Shown here: piece by piece, positions 7,527 to 18,000 of the stretch | How positions within the stretch are numbered: the stretch's first letter is position 1 | How the letters are laid out: each line of letters begins with the position of its first letter | From: an uncultured Oscillospiraceae bacterium | GTDB lineage: Bacteria > Bacillota > Clostridia > Oscillospirales > Oscillospiraceae | Direction: 5' to 3' | Assembly (NCBI GenBank): GCA_934646175.1 | Contig: CAKUEI010000007.1 | Span: forward strand, 1-30,938 | Length of the DNA stretch: 30,938 bases | Notes under the pieces: model-generated | Told to the model about the DNA's origin: nothing | The model's input: the letters and a program-made list of their open reading frames with translations, nothing else | The model's database searches: none | Position numbers and translations under genes: made by a program

Positions 7527-8179
7527 TCCTCTTCTCCTTTCCAAACGTGGGTGGAACTTAAAATCATGATCTGCCCCGGCAGGTAAAAGGCCCACATGGC
7601 ATTCTGCGCAAATCCGGGTAGCCAGCCGGGCATTCCGGCCTGCGGCAGGTTATGAAGCCCCACGCAGAGGTCGCAGCAGAAAAACAGCAGCAGCCCCAGG
7701 GCAAACAGACAGCACCTCCCTGTCTTCCTTTTCGCCGCGCCGTGCCACGCCGCCAGGAGATTTCCCGCAAACCATACGATATAATATGCGGGCAGGGCGG
7801 TCATGGCCCCCCATCGGCTGCCGATGGCCGCCGCTGCGGCCGCGGGGATGGCCCGGATGAGCAGCGCCCGCACCGGTTTTTCCGGTGAAAGCCGCAGGGC
7901 GTAGAAAAACTGCACCACGCAGAACAGCAGCACCCCCACCCCGTAATACCGGTCCAGTACCAACAGGAACACGTCGGCGCACACCGTCAGCCACAGCGCC
8001 GCCGTCACCAAGCGGTCCTCCCGTCGTTTCCCGGCGAACATCCCGGCGACCGCCACCAGCAAAATGGCGGTAAACTTCAGGGCGGTGGTGTCCCCGGCGC
8101 TCAGAATGTCCCGTGTGAGGAAGAGCGTGTACAACGCGCCCTCCGACACAAAAAACGCAGCTGCCGCCCGTTTTTTCAC
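7523..8179 (-). CDS. Polytopic membrane protein, possibly YhhN/lysoplasmalogenase-like
   Basis: The 218-residue protein is nearly all hydrophobic, with about seven or eight membrane helices separated by short basic loops (KRRED, KRKTGR). The segments CADVFLLVLDRYYGVGVLLFCVVQFFYALRL and FFCCDLCVGLHNL recall the YhhN family, whose characterised members hydrolyse the vinyl-ether bond of lysoplasmalogens. The acidic residues that family uses within membrane helices could be the two Asp residues here (CAD and CCD). This assignment is by pattern only. The start is a GTG whose last bases overlap the trmO stop (GTGA, 4 nt), and its own stop overlaps the next start by 4 nt, so the three genes are translationally coupled. 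Confidence 0.55.
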   Translation of the reverse strand: MKKRAAAAFFVSEGALYTLFLTRDILSAGDTTALKFTAILLVAVAGMFAGKRREDRLVTAALWLTVCADVFLLVLDRYYGVGVLLFCVVQFFYALRLSPEKPVRALLIRAIPAAAAAAIGSRWGAMTALPAYYIVWFAGNLLAAWHGAAKRKTGRCCLFALGLLLFFCCDLCVGLHNLPQAGMPGWLPGFAQNAMWAFYLPGQIMILSSTHVWKGEEE

Positions 8180-8889
8180 GGTTTCTTTCCCTCTTCCGGC
8201 AGCGGCTCCACCTCACATACGGTCAGGACTCCCTCCGCCACGGTAAAGCGCACGTCCCGCCCCGCGAAGGGAAGTCCGTACACCCGCTCGGGGTCCTTTT
8301 GATACGATGGCCGCGGATCATAGGACAAAACGCCCCGCAGGGCCGCCCGATGCTCCTCCGGCACCTTGCTTTCCAACTCCGGCGGGAACTCCACCGTCAG
8401 AGGCGGCGTGCCGATGGGGGGTGCAAAGCCCTCCGATGCTTCCGGGTGGCAGTCGGAATAGGGCACATAGGGCTTGATATCCAGAATGGGGGTGCCGTCC
8501 ATCAGGTCGGCCCCCGCCACCTTCAGCACCGTACCCCACTCCGGGTGTTTTTCCGTCCCCAGCAGCTTCACGCAGGAAAGGCCGATGGGGTTGGGCCGGA
8601 AGGGCGACCGGGTGGCGAACACCCCCATGCGGGTGTTTCCCCCCAGACGGGGCGGCCGTACCGTGGGGGACCACTCCTGCCGCACGGCGGCGGAAAATTC
8701 CCACACCAGCCACAGGTGAGAAAACCCTTCGATGCCCCGCAGCGCCTCCTCCCGGCGGTACTCCGGCTCAAACACGATGACGCTGCGCAATGCCTCCACC
8801 AATCCGCTCTGCCGGGGGATGCCGAACTTGGTGGGGAACTGGCTGTGCATCCGGGCGATAATCTTCATGGGAAAGGTCTCCTGCTCCAT
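8176..8889 (-). CDS. trmO: TrmO (TsaA/UPF0066) tRNA t6A37 N6-methyltransferase
   Basis: The 237-residue product has the UPF0066 core with the family signature RSPFRPNPIGLS, the preceding GIEGFSHLWLVWEF, and GADLMDGTPILDIKPYVPYSD. TrmO methylates N6 of threonylcarbamoyladenosine at position 37 of ANN-decoding tRNAs, using SAM bound by an unusual beta-barrel fold. The C-terminal 70 residues (SYDPRPSYQKDPERVYGLPFAGRDVRF) correspond to the extra domain of the E. coli-type protein. The start at 8889 is preferred (AGGAAG 9 nt upstream). The longer frame to 8928 would begin upstream of the promoter -10 box at 8920-8925. It is the first gene of a three-gene operon. Confidence 0.9.
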   Translation of the reverse strand: MEQETFPMKIIARMHSQFPTKFGIPRQSGLVEALRSVIVFEPEYRREEALRGIEGFSHLWLVWEFSAAVRQEWSPTVRPPRLGGNTRMGVFATRSPFRPNPIGLSCVKLLGTEKHPEWGTVLKVAGADLMDGTPILDIKPYVPYSDCHPEASEGFAPPIGTPPLTVEFPPELESKVPEEHRAALRGVLSYDPRPSYQKDPERVYGLPFAGRDVRFTVAEGVLTVCEVEPLPEEGKKP

Positions 8890-8919
8890 GCTTTCACTTC
8901 CTTTTGCCCCTTTTTCTTC

Positions 8920-8948
8920 AGTATACACGATGCGTCCTCTCGCGGCAA
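8920..8948 (-). promoter_or_regulatory. Sigma-A-type promoter of the trmO operon
   Basis: On the minus strand TTGCCG (8948-8943) and TATACT (8925-8920) are separated by exactly 17 nt. This places the transcription start near 8913 and leaves a leader of about 25 nt to the ATG at 8889. The promoter starts directly after the terminator of the upstream giant gene. Confidence 0.75.
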
Positions 8949-8961
8949 GGGGCGGGAAAAG

Positions 8962-9000
8962 AAAGATGCACAGGCCGCCATGGCAGCCTGTGCATCTTTT
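8962..9000 (-). terminator. Strong intrinsic terminator of the rotary-ATPase/giant-protein operon
   Basis: AAAGATGCACAGGC (8962-8975) pairs perfectly with GCCTGTGCATCTTT (8986-8999), a 14-bp stem. The loop contains a further GCCATGGC self-complement. On the minus strand the stem runs into a T-rich tract (TTTCTTTT). It lies 34 nt after the stop of the 4266-codon gene and marks the end of the operon. Confidence 0.85.
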
Positions 9001-9033
9001 CGCCTTTTATCCGGTGAACCCAGAGAACAACGG

Positions 9034-12000
9034 TTACCGGTTTGTCTTGTTTCGTCCTTTGCCTTCCAACTTCCTGCGCTTCAGAACTGCTGCCGCCAGC
9101 AGCAGCACCACGGCTGCCGCCGCTGTCACGATCACCAGCAGAAGGCCGTTTGCCTCCACCCGGCTGGGCGCCTGCTGGCGCTGGCTGGACAAGGTGACCT
9201 GGAAGCCCTGCTGCTTCAACTCTTCCGCCCGGTCGTTTTCGGCAATCCGTTCCTTCTCCGGCTTGGTCAGCAGCTCCTGCAGGCTGTACACCGCAGCGGT
9301 GCCGGTCTCCTTATCGTAGACGGTCACGAAGCGGGTCTTCAGTTCCGTGGTCCCGCCGTTTGTCCCACTGAGCTCCACCTTGTCACTGCTCTGCTGCGGC
9401 TGTCGGTCCGCATCGGAGGGTGCGTCCTCCTCCGGGGGCACGGTCGCTTCTGGGGCGGCGTCGGGGGCCTGTTCGCCGCCGGCTTCCCCGTCGACCGTCT
9501 CGCCGGGCTGTTCCGCGGGAATGCCATCGCCGTCCACCGCATCCGCACCGGGGGCAGCGGTCTGGCCGGGCAGGACAGTATCGTTGCCGCTGCCGTCCGC
9601 GTCGGTGCCGCCGGGAGAAGCCCCGTCCACGCCGCCGGGGGCGTTTTCATCCGTCTGGCCCTGATGGTCCCCATCGGTCTCCACCGTGCCGTTCCCGGCG
9701 ATGAGCAGCTGCTTCCACGCCTCCTGCAGGGCGGGATCCTGCTCCAGCGCAGTCTGATAGTTCAAGGAGGCAAGGCCCATCTGCGCACCGTTTTTCCAGG
9801 TGGAGTGGTCCCCATTTCCGACGGTCAGGCTACTCAGCAGATAATTCCAGAAGGTGGTCTCCTGAGCCTTGCTGCGCACATCGTCGGTCTCGCCGGTAAG
9901 GTAGTCGAAGGCCACCAGCCTGCTGTTCTGATAGCGCACCAGCAGCTTATGCCCGCTGTAGCCCAAAGTACTGCTCGTCTCGGCGATGCCGGTCGCGGTA
10001 AACTCCTCCGGGTACACCGGCTTGTCGCTCAGGTCCACCAGGGTCCCCGCGCTGGTCAGCACCGTGGTATAGCTCTTCCCACCGTAGGCGTCCGTCAGGA
10101 AGCTGCCCACCGTCAGGTCGCTTCCTGGCATGGTGTAGACGTTCTCGCCCTTGACCACCATCTGCGTCTCCAGCGTACTGGCAGCACAGAGGGTATAGGT
10201 GCCGAAGCTCTTTACCGTCTCGCCATTGAGGGTCCCGCTCCACAGCGGGGTGGGATCAGTCAGGGTGAAGGGCGTCACCGTTCCCAACTGCTGTCCGCTT
10301 GCCGCATCCACCACCGCGCCGGTTTCCGTCAGCACCCGGCCGTTCATCATGTTCACCACGGTTCCACAGGAAAGCGCCTCGCCTCGGTCATTGAGGCACT
10401 CGTCCTCGTAGAGGTACCAGTACCCGTCCCCATAGGTCATGACGGTGCGGTTCAGGTCTGTTTCCCACCATTCGCTGCTCTCCGTCTCATCCTCCAGTGT
10501 CAGAGTCAGGGTGAAGGCCGTTTGGAAATCCCACGTCATGGTCAGCGTCCGGCTGTCCGATGGCCACACGCCGCTCAGGACGGTCTGCCCGTCCGTCTCC
10601 ACCGTGTAGGCAAGGCCCTCCGGCGCATCGCCTGTCAGCTCCAGATTCACTGTGTCCGCGCCAGAGGCATAGGCCGTCACATCGGGCAGCAGGTCCACCG
10701 GCTCCTCCATGGCGTAAGAGACCGTGGTCCCATCCCAGCTGCGCATGGCCGCATCGGGCACGCGGAAGCCGCCGTAATACAGGTTGTCGTCCCCGTCATA
10801 GAGGGCGCCGTTTTCGTCCCGGCCCTCCTGCCCGCGGACATTGCGGTAGGCGGTGGTGCCGTAGTACTCGTTATCCAGATTGACCGTGCGCAGCAGCAGG
10901 CCATAGCTGGGGGAACCCTTCTGATACACCGGGCTGTTGTGCCCGTTTCCGTCCGTCACATAGTAGTAGCCGCGGCTGCCCAGCCCAGCCTCGCCGTCGG
11001 TGTAGCCGGCGGTGACCAATTCGCCGTTCAGGCCGCCGTTTTCGGAGCGCACCAGCGTTCCGCCGGAGCTGAGGGACAGACTGGTATCTGCGCTCTTCGC
11101 GCTCTCCGGGCGGCTGCCGCCGAAGTAGTACCAGCTGTCATAGGCGGCGTTCTGCTGAAGCTCTTCGTCCGTCAGCTGGCGGTTATAGACGCGGATGCCG
11201 AAAATGCGCATCATGTAGCCGCCGCTTCCCACGCCGCGGCCGATCTGCCACCGCATATCGCTCGTATTGCGGAAGGAGACCGTGCCGGTCCCCTCGGCTG
11301 CCTTTCCGCCATTGACGTAGTAGCGCAGGGTGCCCCGCCCGTCAGCGCTCAGGTCGCCCGCCGTATAGCTGGCGGTGCGGCTCAGGCTTCCGGACACGGT
11401 GTCCGCCGCACCGCGGATCCAGGTGCCATTCGTTCCGGTCCCGGCGGCGTTGATCGTGTAGTAAATGGCGCCGTAACCGTAGTTATTGTTGTACGAAGCC
11501 AGGAAGCCGCCGGTCACGCTGCCTTCCTCCCAGCTCAGGGCGCTGTTGTTGCCGGAATACTTCGGCGACTGGAAGGTGTAGATCATCTCCACCGTGTACC
11601 CGCTCTGCAGGTACGGGGATAGGGACTTTTCCAGCTCTGCGTAATAGCCCCGGGTGTTGTTGTAAAACTCCAGTCCGCCGTGGGCCCACTGCATGTAGTC
11701 CCACTTCTCGCCGAAGGACAGCGCCGAGCCGCTCTTCTTATCGTTCCAGGTGAGCACGGCGTTGTTCCCGCTGGAGGAAAGGTCCTTCCACACCGTGCTT
11801 TCCTTGTCGGTCCAGCCGTTTCCGGTGTTATTTTTGGCATCCAGCCACAGGACCAGATCATCCTTGGCGATGCCGCCGGAATAGGAAGCAAAGTCCGCCG
11901 GACTGTCGGTGTTTCCCGTATACAGGGCATTCATGGCCTCATCCGACCATGTGTTCCGGTACCAGCCCATACCGCCGCCGGTGCTGGCGGCGCCCAGGTA

Positions 12001-15000
12001 ATACATGCTCGGGTCGGACAGGTCTTCCGCCGAGACGGTCAGCGTCTGCAGATAGAGGTCGCTGGCCCAAGGCTGGGCATCATACCGCCGGTCGTTACCG
12101 TAGGTCTGCGCCGCGGTCTTGGTGCCGCACACGGCGCTTTCGTATACGCGGCAGTTGTTGGGGTACTGCGGCTCCGTCCCGGCGGGAAGCTCCTTCCACT
12201 GCCCGGTCAGGAAACCATAATTCCGGTTGCCCTGCACTGTGCCGGTCACCAGCCAGCCGTAGCTGCTGGAATTGAGGGCCGTGGCCGTGTTGTTTTTCGC
12301 CGTACCGCCCGAATGGGTGAACTGGCCCAGGATGCCGCCCACGTTCGTCTCGCCCGTCACTGTGCCTCCGAAGGCGAGCCGCCGCACATAGACATTGGTG
12401 GTCACCCAGGTGGAATCGCTGTACCAGCCGTAGGCCTGACCGACCGCGCCGCCTACGTTTTCCGTGCCGCGGACCGTTACGCCCTGCGAGACGTAGCTGT
12501 TATCCACATAAACACCGGTGAACTTGCCCAGCAGGCCGCCCACGTTCGTCTCGCCGGAGATATAGCTGCCCGTATAGGTGCTCCCGGTAAAGCCACTGCG
12601 ACGGGGCAGCATGGCCTTGGTCACTTCCGTTTCGCAGGGGTTCCCGGCATCATCCAGGGTGGCGGTAACATAGTTATCATAGCTGTGGTAGTAGTTATCC
12701 CAACCGGCGATGCCGCCTACATTTTCCTTGCCCAGCACGATGGTGTCCACCACGCCGCATTCGCGGGTCCAGCCGTTCTGCTGGCCGACGATGCCGCCCA
12801 CATGGGTGGCGCCGGCGATCACGCTGTGCTTCACCAGGCCGCGTCCGATGCCGCCGCCATAGCCGCTGATGCCGCCCACGTACTTGCTGTTTTCCGATGC
12901 ACTGTAGATCACGCTGTCCTCCACCGTGTGGTACATACCGGTGGAGCTCCCGGTGATGCCGCCGCACCATCCGCCGTAAGAGGCCACGGTCACGTTTTTG
13001 ATGCTGCATTCCCGCGCACCGTCGCCGCCGTTGCCGAACACGCCGCCCACATAGTAGCTGTAGTCCCCGGTGTCCGCTTCGTTGGGCATGGGGGTCATCA
13101 TTTCCACCAGGGTGTTGTACACGTTCAGGTCGCGCATGTTCTGAGAGCCGCCGTGGCCAGCCACGCCGCCGAAATAGCGCCGCTCGGCGGTGGCGTTCCC
13201 GTTCTGGGGTTCAATGCTGACAACGGTGACCGACGGCTGCGCCGTGCCGTCCGATGTCAGCAGGACGCCTGGGGTGCTGCTGGTCTCGTCAGGGCTACCC
13301 ACGGTCACATGCTCCAGCTTTCGTTCGCTGGGCCGCCCGCCATTGCTCTGTGCAAAACCGATGGCGCCGCCCGCATAGGACTTTGCGGAAACATCCGTAT
13401 CCATGACGGTAAGGTCAGAGCCGATGCCGTCCAGATGGCCGGCAATGCCGCCCACCTGAGTGCCGTTGCTGCTCGTCACGGTGTTGCGCTTTCCATCTGT
13501 CGCGCGGGCCGTTACATCTTTTAGGGTGGAGGAGGAATAGGCGTACCCCGCCAGACCGCCCACATAGGTGTTGGCGGTGCGGATGTCCACATTCTCCACC
13601 GTCACCCCGTCGGCGGTGCCCCACAGGCCGCCTACGCAGCCCACGTAATTACTGGTACCGCCGTCCACGGTGATGTTGCGGAAGGTCACGCTTGTCAGGT
13701 TGCCCTGCATCTGGCCGATGACGCCCTTATAGTCGCCGCCGTGGGTTGCATCGGTCACCAGCGAGATATCCCGGAAGGTGAGGTCGGCAACCTCCGTCAC
13801 CGCCTGATTGATCAGGTTCTGGGAGTTTACATGGAACACCTTATCAAGTCCGAAGATCTCCGGGCACGCGCCGGAGGCTTTCTTTTCGCCGCACAGGCGG
13901 TTCACCTTGACGTTGATCACATGCTCTCCGTCGTGATTACGGGAGTAGCTGGTCTCCTGCGTGAAGTCGATGTTCCCGCCGCTGGCGGGCCAGCCGATCA
14001 TCACGTTTTCAAAGGTCTGGGCATAGTTGGGGTTGGAGAAGAAGTTGTCCCAATCCTCCATGGAGTAGATCATGCGGTACACCGGCTGGTTCAGACTGAT
14101 GCGCACCTGCAGCAGCTCCGTCGTTCCGTCGGGGTGATAGACCTTCAAGGTAAGGATATAGCTGTCCAGATAATGCCCTTTTTCCCCGGCGGAGTCGCCG
14201 TACTTCACGGTGAACTGGAAGGCGCGGCCAGTCTTTCCATCGATCTGCGTGGCCCGCGCGTCCTGCACATCCGAGATGGTGCCGCCGGTGATCTCCATAT
14301 GGTCCCAATCTGCCAGTTCGTCAAAGGGCACCGCGGTAATATCGTCATAGGCGCTGCTGAACAGGCCCAGCTGGACGGTGAAGCTCTCATTATAAGGCGC
14401 GCCGACGCTGATCTTGGTCAGCACGGATTCGCTCAGCTGGCCCACCTCCACGTCCGGCTGATCGTACAGCAGCTGGCCGGAGTCGGCGTTCACCAGCTTG
14501 GGCATCCAGCCGTCCGCCACCCTGGATCCGGACGTTCCGCCGCTGGCCCCGCCCACGGCGGCACTGCCGCTTAAGTCATAAACGCTGCCCACGCCGATCA
14601 GGGTGCTCCACACTGCGGGCTGCTTCAGCTGTTCCACGCTCAAAAGCGCGGTGGCGCCGTCCGTCTGATCCCAGGTGCCGAACTGATAGGGGCTTTCCGC
14701 GGGGGAGGTGCCGTCCCCATCGCCGCTCACGGTTTTGGTGTAAGTCAGGTACTGCCCCTCAAAGGCGTAGTTATCGTGCCGGTCCGTCTCGTGATAGGCC
14801 ACGTTGGAGCAGATGCGGTGGACCGAGCTGGCCGCCAGCGACTGGGTCACCACTGTGGAGGCGGTGTAGTTGTTGGTCAGAATACCGTTGGCGTGATAGC
14901 CCACGATGCCGCCCGCGTAATCCGCCACGGTGCTCACCGATACGGCCGACCAGCAGCCGGTCACCTGACCGCTGCCCTCCATCCGGCCGAGGATACCGCC

Positions 15001-18000
15001 CACATAGCTGCCGGAGCAGTCCACGGTGCCGGTGCTGTAGCAGTCCTGCACCACCGAGGCGTTCGTGTAGCCGCCCAGAGCGCCCACGCCGTAGGAATTG
15101 TAGATGTTCTTCGCCTCGACGGTCACATCGGCGGCAAAGCAGGCATCCACCATACCGCCGGTCAGATAACCGAACAGGCCGCCGGTGTAAACGTTGTAGG
15201 TGCCGGTGGCGGGCCTGTAGTTATAGACCCGCACATTGCGCGCGGAGCTGTTGCGCAGCGTATTGCCCTGGCCGTAGCCTACCAGGCCGCCCAGCATATA
15301 GCTGCCGTAAAACGTACTGTTGCGCACATGGCAGTTCTCGATCTTGGAGCCCGCCAGCGACTGGGCCACAACGCCCGCATAGTTGCTGTTCACGGTGTTG
15401 TTGACCGTGCCGGAGTTGATGACGCTATAAAAGTCTCGGAACACCAAGTTCTCCATGGTGCCGTAGCAATACATGATCAGGCTGCCGCGGTATGTGCCGT
15501 CCCGGTCCCGGCTCCAGTTTCCGCTGCTGTCCGTATTGCCCACACCGGAGATGGTGCGCATCCCGGTCAGGTCCTTCCGGATGAGGATCGTGCGCGTCTC
15601 GCCCTCCCGGCTCAGGATGGGATTGCCCGCGCTGTCCGTCAGGGCGGCGGATTCCGTTTCATAGATACCGCCGTCCAGTTTCCCGTAAAAGCGCTGGCCG
15701 CAGTACCAGTCCTTGTACGTGGCAGAGGCGGAGAAATCCAGGTCCGCTGTCAGCCAGTAGTTGCCATAAATGTAGGAGGCGGAGCCGGAAAGGTAGGTTT
15801 TCCAGTCGTCCACGCTGCTGATCCTGCGCCAGAAGTCCGCGCTCACTTCCCGCTCGCCCGCGGTGCCGGCAAAGTTCTGTATGCCGCCGGTCCACCGCAC
15901 CGAGGTGATGGTATAGCTGCTGTCTGCAAGGGCGCTTCCGTTTTCCGGCAGGGAGAGCAGCACGTCCACCAGATAGGAGTCGCCCACGCTGCGCTGGCTC
16001 AGCACCTCGCAGGAGATCGGCGCGTTATTCCGGTCCACCACCTGAAGCTCGGTGACCTGTGCGCCGCTGGCGGCATAGGGGAACTTCAGGTTGACGGTGA
16101 CCAGTGCCTGATCCACGCCCTGCAGCCGCACCTGATTGGACAGCACCTCCACCTGGCCGCCCACCGCGTCCGAAATGGGGATCAGCGGCTGCGTGCCAGC
16201 GGGGAAGCAGTCCGGCAGGACCAGTTGGGGATAATACCCCTCGTCCACGTTGTCGCGGATGGTAAAGCGGGTCTCGTCCGCACCCAGCACGCTTTCGTAC
16301 CAAGTGTAGTCGTAAAGGCTTTCCTTCTTCCCGGCCCGGTTATAGGTACCGATGGTACCGTTGCTGCTGGAGCGCTGGCTGTACGCCGCCGGGGAGGCAG
16401 AGAAATAGGTCAGATTTTCCGCCGAATACCGGCCGTTGACCGTGGCCACCGCCGGGCCGCGATCCAGCATGTAGCTATATTGCGCACCGCCGGGTGCGTA
16501 GGGAACGCAGTCCAGCCGGTCGCCCACGGTGAAGGCGTTGCGCAGCACGCCGGCGTTGCTGCCGGCCAGAATGGCCGCCGTATCCGTGTTGGTGGTGGAG
16601 GTCTCGTAATACTGCGCCTCTTCCGGCTTTGTGCTCAGCCAGTCGGCGTTGGAGTAGTCGGTGGAGGCGTCCGCCGACTGGATCACCAGGTCGCCCAGAA
16701 CGAACACGTTCTCGATGGTGGCCCGGGCGCCGTTATTGCCCACGCAGAGGCCCACATAGGGGGTCTGGGTAGAGAGTATATTGCCGCTGGCATCCTCCCG
16801 CACGTGGATCACCCGGGCATCCCGCACCGTGCCGTTTTCGTCCGTCACCTTGTCGGCACAGACATAGCCGTTGGAGATGGTGCCGTAGTTTTCCTGGCAG
16901 ACGCCGCCGAAGTTGTCGTACACATGCACGTCCTTCATCATCTGGACCATAAAGCCGTCAATGGTGCCGTAGTTAAAGCGGCAGATGCCGCCGGAATAGC
17001 GCACATCGATACCATAGGCCTGATTATCCGGCCGGTAATGGACGATGATATTCTGCAAGGTGCCGTAGTTATAAACGGCCAGCGCCCCAGTGGTGCTCTG
17101 ATAATTCAGGGTGGAGGCGGCTGTGGCGTTATAGTTCATGACCAGATTCTTCACCACGCCGCTTTCGCTAATGCGGTAAAACATGGGGGTGAAGCACTCC
17201 GTGGTCAGCGTGTGGCCCTGAAAGTCGATGGTGCCGGTAAAGGGCCGGTCGCTGGAGAGGAGGTAGCTGGTCGCGTTCGTCAGCTCGATGTCGTCCGTCA
17301 CCAGATAACTGCCTGCCGGGTCGTTCCGGATGGCCCGCAGACCCGCCTCATCGCTGATGATATGGGTCACGCGGTTGGTGGTGAAGTAGACCGTATCCAG
17401 CAGCACGCTGTTGTTCCAGCCGTAGGGCTGGATATGCAGCTCCGCCCGGAAGCCCATACCCGGGTTCAGGTTCTCAAAGGCAAGGTCCTTCCACACCCGC
17501 AGCCCTTCCTGGGTAAGGTCACTCTCCGTGACCTCAAACTGCTGCTCGTCGCCCAGCTGGACATAGGTCTGGGCGGTCAGATCGTCGCTGTCGGCAACCG
17601 AATGGGCGGTGGAGTACAGCGTCACCGTATAGGTACCGTTTAACAGGATGGACTGCTCGGACTGATCGTTCAGGATGGCCCGCAGGTCAACCCGGTACTG
17701 GTCCGACAATGCGCTATAGTACCGCTTCATGGATACGCCGGACATATCCAGCTTCTGCGAGGCGTTTTTCAGCACGTTGAACCGGCAGTAGGCCGCACCG
17801 AAGGGCGCTTTGATCAAGGCACGCTGGTTGCACAGGTCATAACCGCCCAGGAATGCGTAGTTCTTGTCGTAAAACAGCACATAGCTGTACGAGGACGCGC
17901 GGGCGTCCAGCGCCTGATCGTCCGGGCAGTTGATGTCGCGGCCCCGCAGCTCGTAAATGGAGCCGCCCTGCACCGGAATATAATCCTCGGTGAACGCATA

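Noticed and set aside
8299..11622. Long open frames (up to about 1100 codons) antisense to the giant gene and to trmO
   Set aside because: They mirror the codon positions of a GC-rich gene. The translations are rich in His, Arg, Gly, Val and Ala without domain motifs, and no good ribosome-binding site precedes them. The opposite-strand frames carry coherent protein families.
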